From Tabrizicola fusiformis (GTDB lineage: Bacteria > Pseudomonadota > Alphaproteobacteria > Rhodobacterales > Rhodobacteraceae), in NCBI RefSeq assembly GCF_013328815.1, contig NZ_JABUHN010000009.1, positions 142,584 to 206,583 of the forward strand: a DNA stretch of 64,000 nucleotides, given 5' to 3'. A program made the position numbers and the translations under genes. The notes under the pieces were generated by a model. The model made no database searches. It saw only the letters and a program-made list of their open reading frames with translations, and had not been told where the DNA came from. This document shows positions 44,708 to 54,939 of this stretch, one piece after another; within the stretch, counting starts at the first letter, position 1, and the number at the start of each line of letters is the position of its first letter.

Positions 44708-46017
44708 CCCTCCTGCCGCCGCGCCCGCAGTTTGGCGAAATAGTCGATCCGCTTCTTCAGCTCCCGCTCGAACCCACGTTCGGGCGGGGCATACCAGACC
44801 GGGCGCTTCATGCCTTCGGGGAAATAGTCCTGCCCCGAAAAGCCGTCTTCGGCGTCATGGTCATAAGCATAGCCGCTGCCATAGCCGATGTCCTTCATCA
44901 GCCGGGTCGGCGCATTGAGGATATGTTTCGGCGGCATCAGGCTGCCGGTTTCCCGCGCGGCGGCGCGGGCGGCCTTGTAGGCGGTATAGACCCCGTTCGA
45001 TTTCGGCGCGAGCGCCAGATAGACCACCGCTTGCGCCAGCGCCAACTCCCCCTCGGGTGAGCCAAGGCGTTCGTAGGTCTGCCAGCCGTCCAGACAGACG
45101 GCCTGCGCCTGCGGATCGGCCAGCCCGATATCCTCGACCGCCATGCGTGTGATGCGGCGGGCCAGGAACCGGGGGTCTTCGCCCCCCTCCAGCATCCGCG
45201 CGAACCAGTAAAGCGCTGCATCCGGGTCACTGCCGCGCACCGATTTGTGCAGGGCGGAGATGAGGTTGTAATGCTCTTCGCCCGATTTGTCGTATTTCGC
45301 CGCCCGCCGCATCAGCCGCCGCGACAGTTGATCGCGGTCCAGAGGGCGGTCTACACGCCAAGCCGCAACCTGCTCGATCAGGTTCAGGGCGGCGCGACCA
45401 TCGCCATCGGCCATGTCGATCAGCGCCTCGCGCGCCTCGCCGGTCAGCGGCAGCGCACGGCCCAACTCCCGTTCGGCCCGCTGGGCAAGGCGTTCCAGAT
45501 CGGCAGGCGACAGGCGTTCAAGCACGATGACCTGTGCGCGGCTCAGAAGCGCAGCGTTCAGTTCGAAACTGGGATTTTCCGTGGTGGCGCCAACCAGAAG
45601 GATGGTGCCATCCTCCATATGCGGCAGAAAGCCGTCCTGCTGCGCCTTGTTGAAACGGTGGATTTCATCGACGAACAGAAGCGTGCCCTGCCCGTTCTGC
45701 CGCCGGATCTTCGCCTGTTCGAACACCTTCTTCAGGTCGGGAACCCCGGTGAAGATCGCCGAAATCTGCACGAAGGCCAGATCGGTTTCCGCCGCCAGCA
45801 GCCGGGCAATGGTGGTTTTTCCCACCCCCGGCGGCCCCCAGAGGACCAGCGACGACAGGCTGTGCGCCGCCAGCATCGCGCCAAGCGGCCCCTCGGGGTT
45901 CAGCACATGCGCCTGACCGATCACCTCAGACAGGTTACGCGGCCGCAGCCGGTCGGCCAGCGGGCGCGGGGCCTGCGGGGCAGAGGCTGTGGAGGGGCTG
46001 TCAAAAAGATCGGCCAT
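44704..46017 (-). CDS. rarA: Replication-associated recombination protein A
   Basis: 437-residue AAA+ ATPase (RarA/MgsA) that acts at stalled replication forks. Residues 1-15 form a short tail; LADRLRPRNLSEVIGQAHVL precedes Walker A WGPPGVGKTTIARL, Walker B is TLLFVDEIHRFNKAQQDGF, and sensor 1 is in LLVGATTENPSFELN. The C-terminal tetramerisation part has RGSDPDAALYWFARMLEGG. Just 42 bases separate it from the upstream protease gene on the same strand. Confidence 0.95.
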   Translation of the reverse strand: MADLFDSPSTASAPQAPRPLADRLRPRNLSEVIGQAHVLNPEGPLGAMLAAHSLSSLVLWGPPGVGKTTIARLLAAETDLAFVQISAIFTGVPDLKKVFEQAKIRRQNGQGTLLFVDEIHRFNKAQQDGFLPHMEDGTILLVGATTENPSFELNAALLSRAQVIVLERLSPADLERLAQRAERELGRALPLTGEAREALIDMADGDGRAALNLIEQVAAWRVDRPLDRDQLSRRLMRRAAKYDKSGEEHYNLISALHKSVRGSDPDAALYWFARMLEGGEDPRFLARRITRMAVEDIGLADPQAQAVCLDGWQTYERLGSPEGELALAQAVVYLALAPKSNGVYTAYKAARAAARETGSLMPPKHILNAPTRLMKDIGYGSGYAYDHDAEDGFSGQDYFPEGMKRPVWYAPPERGFERELKKRIDYFAKLRARRQEG

Positions 46018-46029
46018 GGCAGCAGGTTA

Positions 46030-46056
46030 CCCCTGCAGGGGCTGGCTTGCCAGCCC
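46030..46056 (-). terminator. Overlapping palindromes between degQ-like gene and rarA
   Basis: CCCCTGCAGGGG (46030-46041) and GGGCTGGC-TT-GCCAGCCC (46039-46056) overlap by three bases and could form alternative hairpins. No T-run follows on the minus strand, so termination after the protease would be partial at best. Confidence 0.4.
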
Positions 46057-46059
46057 GGA

Positions 46060-47442
46060 TCATATCCTGAAGCGCAGACGCAGCGACTGCCCCTGCCGCA
46101 GCACATCCACCTGCCAGCGCCGCCCGCCCTGTTGCAGGGCCGCGACGGCATCGGACGGCGTTGCCACCGCCTGCCCGTTGATCTGCAACAGGATATCGCC
46201 CGGCGCCAGACCGACCTCGGCCGCAAGCCCGCCCACCTCTGCCACCAGCACGCCCTTGGCGTCCTGCGGCAGGTTCTTTTCCGCAATCACCGCCGGATTG
46301 ATCCGCTCCAGCACCGCCCCGGCAAGGGCCATCGCAGCGGGAACGGTCGTGCGGTCGCGCGGCGGGCTGTCGGGCGGGGCGATCAGGGTCAGGCTCGCCG
46401 TCATCTCTTCGCCATTGCGCCACCATGTCACCGGCACCGTCGCATCGGGGCCAAGAATGGCCAGACGGAACATCATCTCCTGCGGGGTATTGGTCTCGCG
46501 TCCGTCCAATGCCGTGACCACATCGCCGGGCTTGAGCCCCGCCGCGGCAAAGGGGCTTTCCGGCGCCAAGGCCGACAACACCACTCCGCGCGGCGGCAGG
46601 CCAAGGCCCACCGCTTCGGCCATCGCGGCATCAACCTCTTGCGCGGAAACCCCGGCCCATGGCCGGGCAAAGCGATCTTCCCCGGCTTCGGCCCGGGCCA
46701 CCACTGCCGCCACCAGATTGGCCGGAATGGCAAAGCCGATGCCGATGGAACCGCCACTTTTCGACAGGATGGCCGTGTTGATCCCCACCAGCCGCCCCGC
46801 CATATCCACCAGCGCCCCGCCCGAATTGCCCGGGTTGATCGCGGCATCGGTCTGCACGAAATAGCCCCGCCCGTCGCCCAGTTGATAGGCCGACCGCGCC
46901 AGCCCCGACACGATGCCCGACGACACCGTTTGCCCCACACCGAACGGGTTGCCGATGGCCAGCACCAGATCGCCGACCTCAAGCGTATCGGAATCGCGCA
47001 AGGAGAGCGCAGGCAGATCGTCGGCGCCGGTCAGTTGCAGGATGGCAAGATCGCTGGCCTGATCGGCCAGAAGGACGGTGGCCGGAAACTCGCGCCGGTC
47101 GTTCAGCACCACGCGGATTTCGGTGGCCTGTTCGACCACATGATAGTTCGAAACCACCAGCCCCCCTGCCCCCACGATCACCCCGGACCCCAGCGAGTTC
47201 TGTATCCTGGGCTGGGTCGGCCCCAGATCACGGAAGAACTCTTCAAAGAAAGGGTCGCCGGCGAAGGGGCTGCTCCGCGTCTCGACAATGCGGCTGGCGT
47301 AGATATTCACCACCGAGGGCGCGGCGGCCTTGACCACCGGGGCAAAGGACAGGGTGATTTCCGCCTGCGAGGCGGGGGCGACCGTCTCGGCCATCCCGGG
47401 CACCGGCAGCGCCAGAAGCAGGGCAAGGGCAATGCGGCGCAT
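46060..47442 (-). CDS. DegP/DegQ-family periplasmic serine protease
   Basis: 460-residue secreted trypsin-like protease with two PDZ domains. The signal peptide ends about PVPGMAE. The triad is His in VVSNYHVVEQATEIR, Asp in LADQASDLAILQL and Ser in AAINPGNSGGALVDMAG. PDZ1 (about 258-350) contains GVVLSALAPESPFAAAGLKP and PDZ2 (about 370-460) GVLVAEVGGLAAEVGLAPGD. It degrades or refolds damaged envelope proteins. AAGGAGG precedes ATG 47442 and four of its bases fall in a strong hairpin (47451-47474). It is downstream of luxI on the same strand. Confidence 0.92.
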   Translation of the reverse strand: MRRIALALLLALPVPGMAETVAPASQAEITLSFAPVVKAAAPSVVNIYASRIVETRSSPFAGDPFFEEFFRDLGPTQPRIQNSLGSGVIVGAGGLVVSNYHVVEQATEIRVVLNDRREFPATVLLADQASDLAILQLTGADDLPALSLRDSDTLEVGDLVLAIGNPFGVGQTVSSGIVSGLARSAYQLGDGRGYFVQTDAAINPGNSGGALVDMAGRLVGINTAILSKSGGSIGIGFAIPANLVAAVVARAEAGEDRFARPWAGVSAQEVDAAMAEAVGLGLPPRGVVLSALAPESPFAAAGLKPGDVVTALDGRETNTPQEMMFRLAILGPDATVPVTWWRNGEEMTASLTLIAPPDSPPRDRTTVPAAMALAGAVLERINPAVIAEKNLPQDAKGVLVAEVGGLAAEVGLAPGDILLQINGQAVATPSDAVAALQQGGRRWQVDVLRQGQSLRLRFRI

Positions 47443-47450
47443 GGGAACCT

Positions 47451-47474
47451 CCTTCGCGGATTGCACCGCGAAGG
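47451..47474 (-). promoter_or_regulatory. Hairpin overlapping the ribosome binding site of the protease gene
   Basis: A perfect 9-base stem CCTTCGCGG / CCGCGAAGG with a 6-base loop lies in the leader of the Deg-type protease. Its AAGG end belongs to the AAGGAGG ribosome binding site, so the folded RNA would hide part of it. No T-run follows, so this is not an ordinary terminator for luxI. Confidence 0.55.
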
Positions 47475-47493
47475 GGTGCCATGCGCACGGGCG

Positions 47494-48084
47494 CTAGTGA
47501 AGGGTGTTCGAGAAGTCCATCATCACGACCTGGTTATCAATGCCGTCAATCTCCATCACCGGCCCCATGGCCTTCATCTTCACCCCCACACGGTCAGCCC
47601 AACGCGGCCAAGTTGCGGCCAGCAGCGTCAGGCAATGCGTGGCACCAAGGCCCCGCACGGAATCGCCCAGTTGGGCGATCAGTTGGGCATGAACCCGGCG
47701 GCGGATGGCCGCAGGCACGTCATGGCTGACGAAAAGGCGCGAGCTTTCCCAGATATGCGGGGCGACGGGCGCCTCTTCATAGAGGAGGTTGTCGGGAATC
47801 GTGTCCAGCAGCCCGCGCTGTGCGTCGCGGATCATGTAGGTATACATGCCGCAATGCGTATTGGTCGGCGTCAGACGGTTGCCCGCCAGCACCTTGCCCT
47901 GATCGTCATGCACAACCACCCAGCGGCTGGCCGGGGTGTCATACTGATCATATTCCATGCCCATCGCCTCGGGCAGGTTCCACTTGTTATGAACGATGAA
48001 AAGCTCGCGCCGTGCGCGCAACATATTGGCAAACAGCTCGCCATGGTTGTGCAGATTGGCAAAAGAAAGCGTGGTGGTCAGCAT
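47494..48084 (-). CDS. luxI: Acyl-homoserine-lactone synthase (LuxI family)
   Basis: 196-residue autoinducer synthase using acyl-ACP and S-adenosylmethionine. The invariant residues are visible: Arg-25 region in RARRELF, Trp in HNKWNLPEAMGMEYDQYDTP with the paired aspartates, Arg in LAGNRLTPT and Glu and Arg in IWESSRLFVS. Start ATG 48084 has GGGAGA upstream. The LuxR-type gene is 49 bases upstream on the same strand, giving a luxR-luxI operon. The acyl chain cannot be predicted. Confidence 0.95.
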   Translation of the reverse strand: MLTTTLSFANLHNHGELFANMLRARRELFIVHNKWNLPEAMGMEYDQYDTPASRWVVVHDDQGKVLAGNRLTPTNTHCGMYTYMIRDAQRGLLDTIPDNLLYEEAPVAPHIWESSRLFVSHDVPAAIRRRVHAQLIAQLGDSVRGLGATHCLTLLAATWPRWADRVGVKMKAMGPVMEIDGIDNQVVMMDFSNTLH

Positions 48085-48133
48085 GGGTTTCTCCCTCAGG
48101 TTTGATGGCAGTCAGACCTTGCAGGAGGGGCAT

Positions 48134-48745
48134 TCACATAAGTCGGTAATCCTTTGCACGCTGGATCGCCTCGGCCGTCGTTCTGGCCATCAGCCGAATG
48201 CGCGCCAAGGTGATCCTCGCCTTCAGCGCGCTTTCGGAAATGCCCAGTTTGGCAGCGGCGGCCGCGATCCTGTCCCCTCCGGCAATGCAGCGAAGCGCCT
48301 CGATCTGGGCCTTGGTCAGCTCTTCGGGGGGTTCCGTCATGTCATGCATCCGCTCGACGATCTGAGCGACGGCTGCAATTTCATGGTCGGTAAACTCCCG
48401 GTCCTGACGGGCAAAGGAGGCGATTGTTCGTGACTTGATCGGTCCGCAAGCGACCGTGGCCCCGTAGTGCAGGCCGTAACGCGCGGCCTCCTTGAACAGG
48501 CCGAACGGATCGGGAAGCGAGCGGTCGCTCCAGCGGATCGTGCCGGTGGTGGAAAAGCCCCAGGCGACCATCGGATCACGTAGGACATAGCCATGCTCGG
48601 TGTAGTGGTCCAGCCAGGACTGGTCATAGCTCTGGAACATGAAGAGCGGCGAGGTGAAGCGGATATGCAGCCCGATGGAATATCCAGCGGGGGCCATCAG
48701 CGACAACTGATGCAGTTCAACATCTAACCCGAGTTTGATTGACAT
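48134..48745 (-). CDS. luxR: LuxR-family quorum-sensing regulator
   Basis: About 203 residues from ATG 48745 (an in-frame GTG at 48820 with GAAGG upstream would add 25). The N-terminal autoinducer domain shows the typical tryptophan/tyrosine/aspartate positions in YDQSWLDHYTEHGYVLRDPM and VAWGFSTTGTIRWSD. The C-terminal helix-turn-helix is in PPEELTKAQIEALRCIAGG and KLGISESALKARI. It is transcribed with luxI and probably controls it. No clear lux-box palindrome was found upstream. Confidence 0.9.
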   Translation of the reverse strand: MSIKLGLDVELHQLSLMAPAGYSIGLHIRFTSPLFMFQSYDQSWLDHYTEHGYVLRDPMVAWGFSTTGTIRWSDRSLPDPFGLFKEAARYGLHYGATVACGPIKSRTIASFARQDREFTDHEIAAVAQIVERMHDMTEPPEELTKAQIEALRCIAGGDRIAAAAAKLGISESALKARITLARIRLMARTTAEAIQRAKDYRLM

Positions 48746-48859
48746 GGCACTTTGGATAGGAAAACGATTCTTGAACAACTTTAAATTGCACCCACAGGGA
48801 GTCCCAGAGGAATCCGACACTCACCTTCACAAAGCCTGCCAAAGGGCTGTTGCGCAATG

Positions 48860-48884
48860 AAAAAGCCCGCCAAAGGCGGGCTTT
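48860..48884 (-). terminator. Terminator of the alpha ribosomal operon
   Basis: Read on the minus strand, a 10-base stem AAAGCCCGCC / GGCGGGCTTT with a three-base loop ends in five T residues, 22 bases after the rplQ stop codon. This is a standard intrinsic terminator closing the ribosomal transcript and isolating it from luxR. Confidence 0.88.
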
Positions 48885-48906
48885 ACGTTAGGTAAGTCTG
48901 AAGGGC

Positions 48907-49326
48907 TTATGCCTCGTAGGCGTCTTCCGCGGCGGTGCGGGCGTGGTCAGCGGCACCCTTGGCGTTCGGGTCACGATCCACGAATTCGATGATCGCCATC
49001 GGGGCCATGTCGCCATAGCGGAAACCGGCCTTCAGCACACGGACATAGCCGCCCTGACGGTCCTTGTAGCGCGGGCCGAGGATTTCGAACAGGCGCGCGG
49101 TGTGGATGTCCTGCTTCAGTTGCGCATGGGCCTGACGGCGGGCGTGCAGGTCGCCACGCTTGGCAAGGGTGATCAGCTTTTCGATGATCGGGCGCAGTTC
49201 CTTGGCTTTCGGCAGGGTGGTCTTGATCTGTTCATGTTCGATCAGCGAACCGGCCATGTTGGCGAACATCGCCTTGCGGTGTTCGTGGGTGCGGTTCAGC
49301 TTGCGGTAGCCATTCGAGTGACGCAT
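48907..49326 (-). CDS. rplQ: 50S ribosomal protein L17
   Basis: 139-residue L17, which lines the peptide exit tunnel. [20 protein letters not shown] at the start and [20 protein letters not shown] are diagnostic. An acidic alanine-rich tail follows [15 protein letters not shown], as in other Alphaproteobacteria. It is last in the alpha operon; a GTAG-type repeat pair lies between it and rpoA. Confidence 0.98.
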   Translation of the reverse strand: MRHSNGYRKLNRTHEHRKAMFANMAGSLIEHEQIKTTLPKAKELRPIIEKLITLAKRGDLHARRQAHAQLKQDIHTARLFEILGPRYKDRQGGYVRVLKAGFRYGDMAPMAIIEFVDRDPNAKGAADHARTAAEDAYEA

Positions 49327-49436
49327 CGGAATCTCCTATTCGCGTGTTTTGCTTTGTCCGGCAGGGCCTACGATTGGTCCTGCTCACCTTGGGCTTTCGC
49401 CGGTTATTCCCCGCACAGGCGGGCATTTTCGTGGGT

Positions 49437-49497
49437 GAGTCGGGGTAAACCCCGACCTACGGACCCGCGCCCAGTAGGTCGGGGTTCACCCCGACTC
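49437..49497. repeat. Inverted pair of GTAG-headed REP-like hairpins (BIME-like)
   Basis: Two hairpins face each other. The first is GAGTCGGGG-TAAA-CCCCGAC followed by CTAC (49437-49460). Then come 13 bases and GTAG followed by GTCGGGG-TTCA-CCCCGACTC (49474-49497). They are inverted copies differing by one base. A GTAG tetranucleotide before a hairpin, arranged in inverted pairs, is the known architecture of REP/BIME elements mobilised by RAYT (TnpA-REP) transposases. Confidence 0.72.
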
Positions 49498-49501
49498 GTA
49501 T

Positions 49502-50518
49502 TCAGAACTGATCTTCGAAACGCTTGGCCAGGTCTTCGATGTTTTCCGGCGGCCAGTCTTCGACTTCCATACCCAGATGCAGCCCCATGCCCGACAGCAC
49601 TTCCTTGATTTCGTTCAAGGACTTGCGGCCGAAGTTCGGGGTGCGCAGCATCTCGGCTTCGGTTTTCTGGATCAGATCGCCGATGTAGACGATGTTGTCG
49701 TTCTTCAGGCAGTTGGCCGAACGAACCGACAGTTCCAGCTCGTCCACCTTCTTGAGCAGCAGCGGATTGAACTCGAGGCCCGAATCCACTTCGCCCGCCT
49801 TGGCCGATTCCGGTTCGTCGAAGTTGACGAAGATCGCCAGTTGGTCCTGAAGGATCCGCGCAGCATAGGCCACGGCATCCTCGGGCGTCAGCGAGCCGTC
49901 GGTTTCGACTTTCATCGTCAGCTTGTCATAGTCCAACACCTGACCTTCGCGGGTCGGGGTGACTTCGTAGGACACTTTCTTGACCGGCGAATAGATCGCA
50001 TCGATCGGAATCAGGCCGATCGGCGCATCTTCCGGGCGGTTCTTGTCGGCCGAAACATAGCCTTTGCCGGTCGAGACCGACAGTTCCATGTAAACGTCGG
50101 CGCCGTCATCGAGGTGGCAGATCACATGGTCCTTGTTCAGAACCTCGATGCCATTCGATTCGGAGATATCGCCCGCGGTCACGACGCCCGGCCCTTTGGC
50201 CGAGATCGACAGGCGCTTCGGCCCCTCGACTTCCATCTTGAGCGAGACACCCTTGAGGTTCAGAACGATGTCGGTGACGTCTTCACGCACACCGGCAACC
50301 GAAGAGAACTCGTGCAGGACGTTGTCGATCTGCACCGAAGTGATCGCAGCGCCTTGCAGCGACGACATCAGCACGCGCCGCAGCGCATTGCCGAGGGTCA
50401 GGCCGAAGCCCCGCTCCAGCGGTTCCGCGATAACGGTGGCGACGCGGCTGGCATCGGGGCCTGCCTTCACAACCAGTTGCAGCGGCTTGATCAGTTCCTG
50501 CCAGTTCTTGTGGATCAT
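49502..50518 (-). CDS. rpoA: RNA polymerase subunit alpha
   Basis: 338-residue alpha subunit. The N-terminal assembly domain contains [21 protein letters not shown] and the C-terminal domain, which contacts UP elements and activators, has [20 protein letters not shown] and [17 protein letters not shown]. Length and order after rpsK are standard, though rpsD is absent here, as usual in Alphaproteobacteria. 117 bases with a hairpin separate it from rpsK. Confidence 0.98.
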   Translation of the reverse strand: MIHKNWQELIKPLQLVVKAGPDASRVATVIAEPLERGFGLTLGNALRRVLMSSLQGAAITSVQIDNVLHEFSSVAGVREDVTDIVLNLKGVSLKMEVEGPKRLSISAKGPGVVTAGDISESNGIEVLNKDHVICHLDDGADVYMELSVSTGKGYVSADKNRPEDAPIGLIPIDAIYSPVKKVSYEVTPTREGQVLDYDKLTMKVETDGSLTPEDAVAYAARILQDQLAIFVNFDEPESAKAGEVDSGLEFNPLLLKKVDELELSVRSANCLKNDNIVYIGDLIQKTEAEMLRTPNFGRKSLNEIKEVLSGMGLHLGMEVEDWPPENIEDLAKRFEDQF

Positions 50519-50590
50519 GCTTTCGCCTCCATACTAGTCTTTTGCCCATGTCCAGAAAGCAGAAGACGCCCGAGGTTCAGAATGCGGAAA

Positions 50591-50620
50591 GTCGGGCCAC
50601 GCACCTCGGCATGGCCCGAC
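50591..50620 (-). other. Hairpin between rpsK and rpoA
   Basis: A 9-base stem GTCGGGCCA / TGGCCCGAC with a 12-base loop, followed on the minus strand by TTTCC, lies in the rpsK-rpoA gap. Partial termination or processing could set the rpoA to ribosomal protein ratio. Confidence 0.45.
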
Positions 50621-50635
50621 CCTATAGGGAAGAAA

Positions 50636-51034
50636 TCAGACGCGGCGGCGCTTCGGCGGACGGCAGCCGTTGTGCGCAAGCGGCGTGACATCGCGGATCG
50701 AGGTGATCGAGAAGCCGACGGCAGCCAGCGCGCGCAGCGCCGATTCACGGCCCGAACCGGGGCCCTGCACTTCGACTTCCAGCGTCTTCACGCCGTGTTC
50801 CTGCGCCTTGCGGCCGGCGTCTTCGGCGGCCATCTGGGCGGCATAGGGGGTCGATTTCCGCGAGCCCTTGAAGCCCATGGTGCCGGCCGACGACCACGAG
50901 ATCGCATTGCCCTGCACGTCCGAGATCAGGATCTTGGTGTTGTTGAACGACGAGTTCACATGCGCCACACCAGCGGCGATGTTCTTGCGTTCCTTGCGCT
51001 TGATGCGCGCGGCGTTCTTGGTATCACGAGCCAT
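50636..51034 (-). CDS. rpsK: 30S ribosomal protein S11
   Basis: 132-residue S11 of the small-subunit platform. [20 protein letters not shown] at the start, [20 protein letters not shown] and the C-terminal [13 protein letters not shown] are the family marks. It follows rpsM by 15 bases. Confidence 0.98.
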   Translation of the reverse strand: MARDTKNAARIKRKERKNIAAGVAHVNSSFNNTKILISDVQGNAISWSSAGTMGFKGSRKSTPYAAQMAAEDAGRKAQEHGVKTLEVEVQGPGSGRESALRALAAVGFSITSIRDVTPLAHNGCRPPKRRRV

Positions 51035-51049
51035 TGTTCAACGCTCCCC

Positions 51050-51418
51050 TTACTTCTTCTTGCCGGCGATGGCTTTTGCGGGGCCCTTGCGGGTGCGAGC
51101 GTTCGTATGGGTGCGCTGACCGCGGACCGGCAGGCCCTTGCGGTGACGCAGGCCGCGGTAGCAGCCAAGGTCCATCAGGCGCTTGATGTTCATCGAGGTT
51201 TCGCGGCGCAGGTCGCCTTCCACGGTGAAGTTGGCGTCGATGAATTCACGGATCGCCAGCACTTCAGCGTCCGAAAGCTGATTGACGCGACGGGCGCGGT
51301 CGATGTTCAGCGCGGCGCAGATGGTTTCGGCGTTATGCGAGCCGATGCCGGTGATGTAGGTCAGGGCGATGGGAACCCGTTTTTGCGTCGGGATGTTGAC
51401 GCCAGCAATACGTGCCAA
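51050..51418 (-). CDS. rpsM: 30S ribosomal protein S13
   Basis: 122-residue S13, contacting the P-site tRNA and the B1 bridges. [20 protein letters not shown] and [20 protein letters not shown] are diagnostic, and it ends in a basic tail [13 protein letters not shown]. 179 bases with several GC hairpins separate it from adk; rpmJ is not found in that gap. Confidence 0.98.
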   Translation of the reverse strand: MARIAGVNIPTQKRVPIALTYITGIGSHNAETICAALNIDRARRVNQLSDAEVLAIREFIDANFTVEGDLRRETSMNIKRLMDLGCYRGLRHRKGLPVRGQRTHTNARTRKGPAKAIAGKKK

Positions 51419-51597
51419 ACGTAGTCTTCCTTCATGGTTGCGGTTCCGTCGTGCCAGAACCTTTTTTCACAACAGCGCCGGGGCGCACCCCCGGAAACCG
51501 ATTCCCCCAAAGGGGAGCGCCCGCAAGGCGATTCCGCTGCGGGACGCCGTGCTTTATGGGCTTTTCGCCGCCCCGTCAAGCGGGGCGGACGGAAATC

Positions 51598-52248
51598 TCA
51601 GGCGTTGTCAAGAACCGATGCGACGGCGGCAGCGACGGCATCCATCTCGGCCAGACCGTCCACCGAAGAAAGCTGCCCCTTGGCATAGTAGTAACCGATC
51701 AGGGGCGAGGTCTTCTTGTAATATTCCATCAGCCGGGTCTTGAGCGCGTCTTCATTGTCGTCGGCCCGCCGTTTCAGGTCATGGCTGCCGCAGACATCGC
51801 AGGTGCCCGCAACCTTGGTCGGCCGGGTTGCGTCGTGGTAAACCTCGCCGCAATTGCCGCAGGTGAAGCGCCCGGTGATCCGCGCCACCAGCGCGGCATC
51901 GTCCACCTGCATCTCGATCACGGCATCCAGACCCTGCCCCGTGCGCGCCAGCAACTCTCCCAGCGCGTCGGCCTGTTTGAGCGTGCGGGGGAAGCCGTCG
52001 AAGATGAAGCCGCCGCCAGCACCCTGCCCCAGCTTCTCTTCGATCAGGCCGATCACGATCTCATCCGTCACCAGCTCGCCGCGGGCCATCACTTCGGCCA
52101 CCCGGTTGCCCATCGCCGTGCCCGAAGACTTGGCCTCGCGCAGCATGTCGCCGGTAGACAGTTGCACCATGCCACGCTCATCGACCAGACGTTTGGCTTG
52201 AGTGCCCTTGCCTGCGCCGGGCGGGCCGAGAAGGATGATATTCGCCAT
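51598..52248 (-). CDS. adk: Adenylate kinase
   Basis: 216-residue adenylate kinase. The P-loop [17 protein letters not shown] is at residues 7-23 and [14 protein letters not shown] is the AMP-binding segment. The LID domain carries [10 protein letters not shown] and [10 protein letters not shown], a four-cysteine zinc site present only in some bacterial enzymes. It sits between secY and rpsM in the conserved spc-alpha junction. Confidence 0.97.
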   Translation of the reverse strand: MANIILLGPPGAGKGTQAKRLVDERGMVQLSTGDMLREAKSSGTAMGNRVAEVMARGELVTDEIVIGLIEEKLGQGAGGGFIFDGFPRTLKQADALGELLARTGQGLDAVIEMQVDDAALVARITGRFTCGNCGEVYHDATRPTKVAGTCDVCGSHDLKRRADDNEDALKTRLMEYYKKTSPLIGYYYAKGQLSSVDGLAEMDAVAAAVASVLDNA

Positions 52249-52256
52249 TGTCTCTC

Positions 52257-53618
<1,362 letters not shown>

Positions 53619-53719
53619 GTCCGGTCTCTTTCATGACTGCGCCGCCGGACCGTTCTCCGGTCGGCGGCGCGGGGAAACTGCGAAAGGATGTAAGCGGGAT
53701 TGAACCCGCTCACAACCCG

Positions 53720-54190
53720 TTATTCAGCCGCAGCCGTCGCAACGGTGAGCGAGCCGCCAGCCGCCTTCACCGCCTCAACCGCCGCCGCCGAGGCGCCGGT
53801 GACGTTCAGCTTGACCGCCGAGGTGAGGGTGCCCTTGTTCAGCACGCGGATGCCGTCGCGCTTGTATTTGGTGACACCGGCCGCAACCAGCACGTCTTCG
53901 GTGATCTCGACCGAGATGTCGAGCTTGCCCAGACCGATGAATTTCTCGATCAGGCCCAGATTGATGACCGCATACTCCTTGGCATTCGGCTTGGTGAAGC
54001 CACGCTTCGGCAGGCGGCGATACAGCGGCATCTGACCGCCTTCATAGCCGCCCAGAGCCACGCCCGAACGCGACTTCTGGCCCTTGATCCCGCGGCCAGC
54101 GGTCTTGCCCTTGCCCGAGCCCGGACCACGCGCCACGCGCTTTTTCTTGCGGGCTGCGCCTTCGTTGTCGGAAAGTTCGTGAAGTTTCAT
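53720..54190 (-). CDS. rplO: 50S ribosomal protein L15
   Basis: 156-residue L15. [40 protein letters not shown] and [19 protein letters not shown] are the conserved segments. The ATG at 54190 gives the normal start; the frame is open further upstream but unrelated to L15. A GFA-family gene precedes it instead of rpmD, with a 28-base palindrome in between. Confidence 0.97.
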   Translation of the reverse strand: MKLHELSDNEGAARKKKRVARGPGSGKGKTAGRGIKGQKSRSGVALGGYEGGQMPLYRRLPKRGFTKPNAKEYAVINLGLIEKFIGLGKLDISVEITEDVLVAAGVTKYKRDGIRVLNKGTLTSAVKLNVTGASAAAVEAVKAAGGSLTVATAAAE

Positions 54191-54320
54191 GTCGCTATCT
54201 CCTTGGCCGGAACACCCCCGCCAGCGACGGATGGGGGCAACACGGCATTTCTTGTTGATTCTGTGGCGAGGCCACCGGGGGCGTATAAGGGGGCCGCCCG
54301 CCGCAATCAAGCCGGATCGC

Positions 54321-54348
54321 GCAGGATGGGCAATATTGCCCATCCTGC
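54321..54348. repeat. 28-base perfect palindrome, REP-like
   Basis: GCAGGATGGGCAAT and its complement are joined directly at the centre (54321-54348). The core GGATGGGCA...TGCCCATCC recurs at 54940-54960, on the other side of the GFA gene. It resembles the GTAGG-headed hairpins elsewhere in the cluster, with GCAG in place of GTAG. Confidence 0.7.
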
Positions 54349-54356
54349 GGGCGGCA

Positions 54357-54797
54357 TCAGGCGCCGGCGGGCCAGACGAACTCTGGCCGCAGCCCTTCAT
54401 AGACCGGGCGGCCATCGGCGGGTTTGGCATAGCCCTTCGTCTCATCCCAGAACGCGTGATAGGTCGCCTTGGGGAAGGCGGCATCGTCATAGCCCATGAC
54501 ATTCGGCACCGCGACGCGGATGCGGTGCTGCTTGTCATCCAGCATGATCACGGCGCCGCAATCGGTGCAAAGGCAGATTTCCAGCGGGCCGTTGGGGTTC
54601 TGCGCGTTGAACGGCACCCGCTTCAGCTTTTCCGGGTGATCGACCTTCAGGTCGCCATGGTTGAAAAAGGCGACATGGGTGTGCTGCTGCCCGGTCACCG
54701 ACTTGCAGACGTTGCAGTGGCATTCGTGGTTGTCGATCGGCTCGGCAGCGGTTGTGACACGCACATGCGCGCAGCCCCCGGCATATTTGGCGGCCAT
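54357..54797 (-). CDS. GFA-family zinc protein inside the spc operon
   Basis: 146-residue member of the glutathione-dependent formaldehyde-activating (GFA/CENP-V) family. Zinc-binding cysteines are in [14 protein letters not shown] (C26, C28, C31) and [10 protein letters not shown] (C75, C77, C80). The first family motif, normally CxC, reads GGCAHVRV, so one cysteine is replaced by histidine 11. It is placed between rpmD and rplO, separated from rpmD by a terminator and repeat, so it is probably transcribed independently of the upstream ribosomal genes. The function in vivo is unknown; members may bind glutathione conjugates or aldehydes. Confidence 0.82.
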   Translation of the reverse strand: MAAKYAGGCAHVRVTTAAEPIDNHECHCNVCKSVTGQQHTHVAFFNHGDLKVDHPEKLKRVPFNAQNPNGPLEICLCTDCGAVIMLDDKQHRIRVAVPNVMGYDDAAFPKATYHAFWDETKGYAKPADGRPVYEGLRPEFVWPAGA

Positions 54798-54899
54798 GAT
54801 TTCCTCCCTGAAATCGCCCCCTCCTCCAGAGGGCGTAGCAGCAGCCTAACACAGCCCGGCGCGCGCCGATGTGGCGTTTCTTGGCAGGAAGATGACGAA

Positions 54900-54927
54900 A
54901 AAGCCCCGGTCTTGCGACCGGGGCTTT
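54900..54927 (-). terminator. Intrinsic terminator after rpmD
   Basis: A perfect 12-base stem AAAGCCCCGGTC / GACCGGGGCTTT with a tetraloop, followed on the minus strand by more T residues (five in a row with the stem end). It lies 41 bases after the rpmD stop and before the GFA gene. This would interrupt or attenuate the spc operon. Confidence 0.82.
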
Positions 54928-54939
54928 CGGTAGTCAGCG

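Noticed and set aside
45247..48105. A 952-codon open frame on the plus strand
   Set aside because: It runs opposite rarA, the Deg-type protease and luxI, all with intact catalytic motifs. It is rich in histidine, arginine and glutamine and is a codon-bias artefact.
48085..48906. lux-box operator near luxR or luxI
   Set aside because: I looked for a roughly 20-base palindrome in the 49-base luxR-luxI gap and before luxR. None was convincing.
51419..51597. rpmJ (L36) between adk and rpsM
   Set aside because: No frame encodes the short cysteine/histidine-containing L36 pattern. Only GC-rich hairpins, such as CCGCCCC...GGGGCGG, are present.
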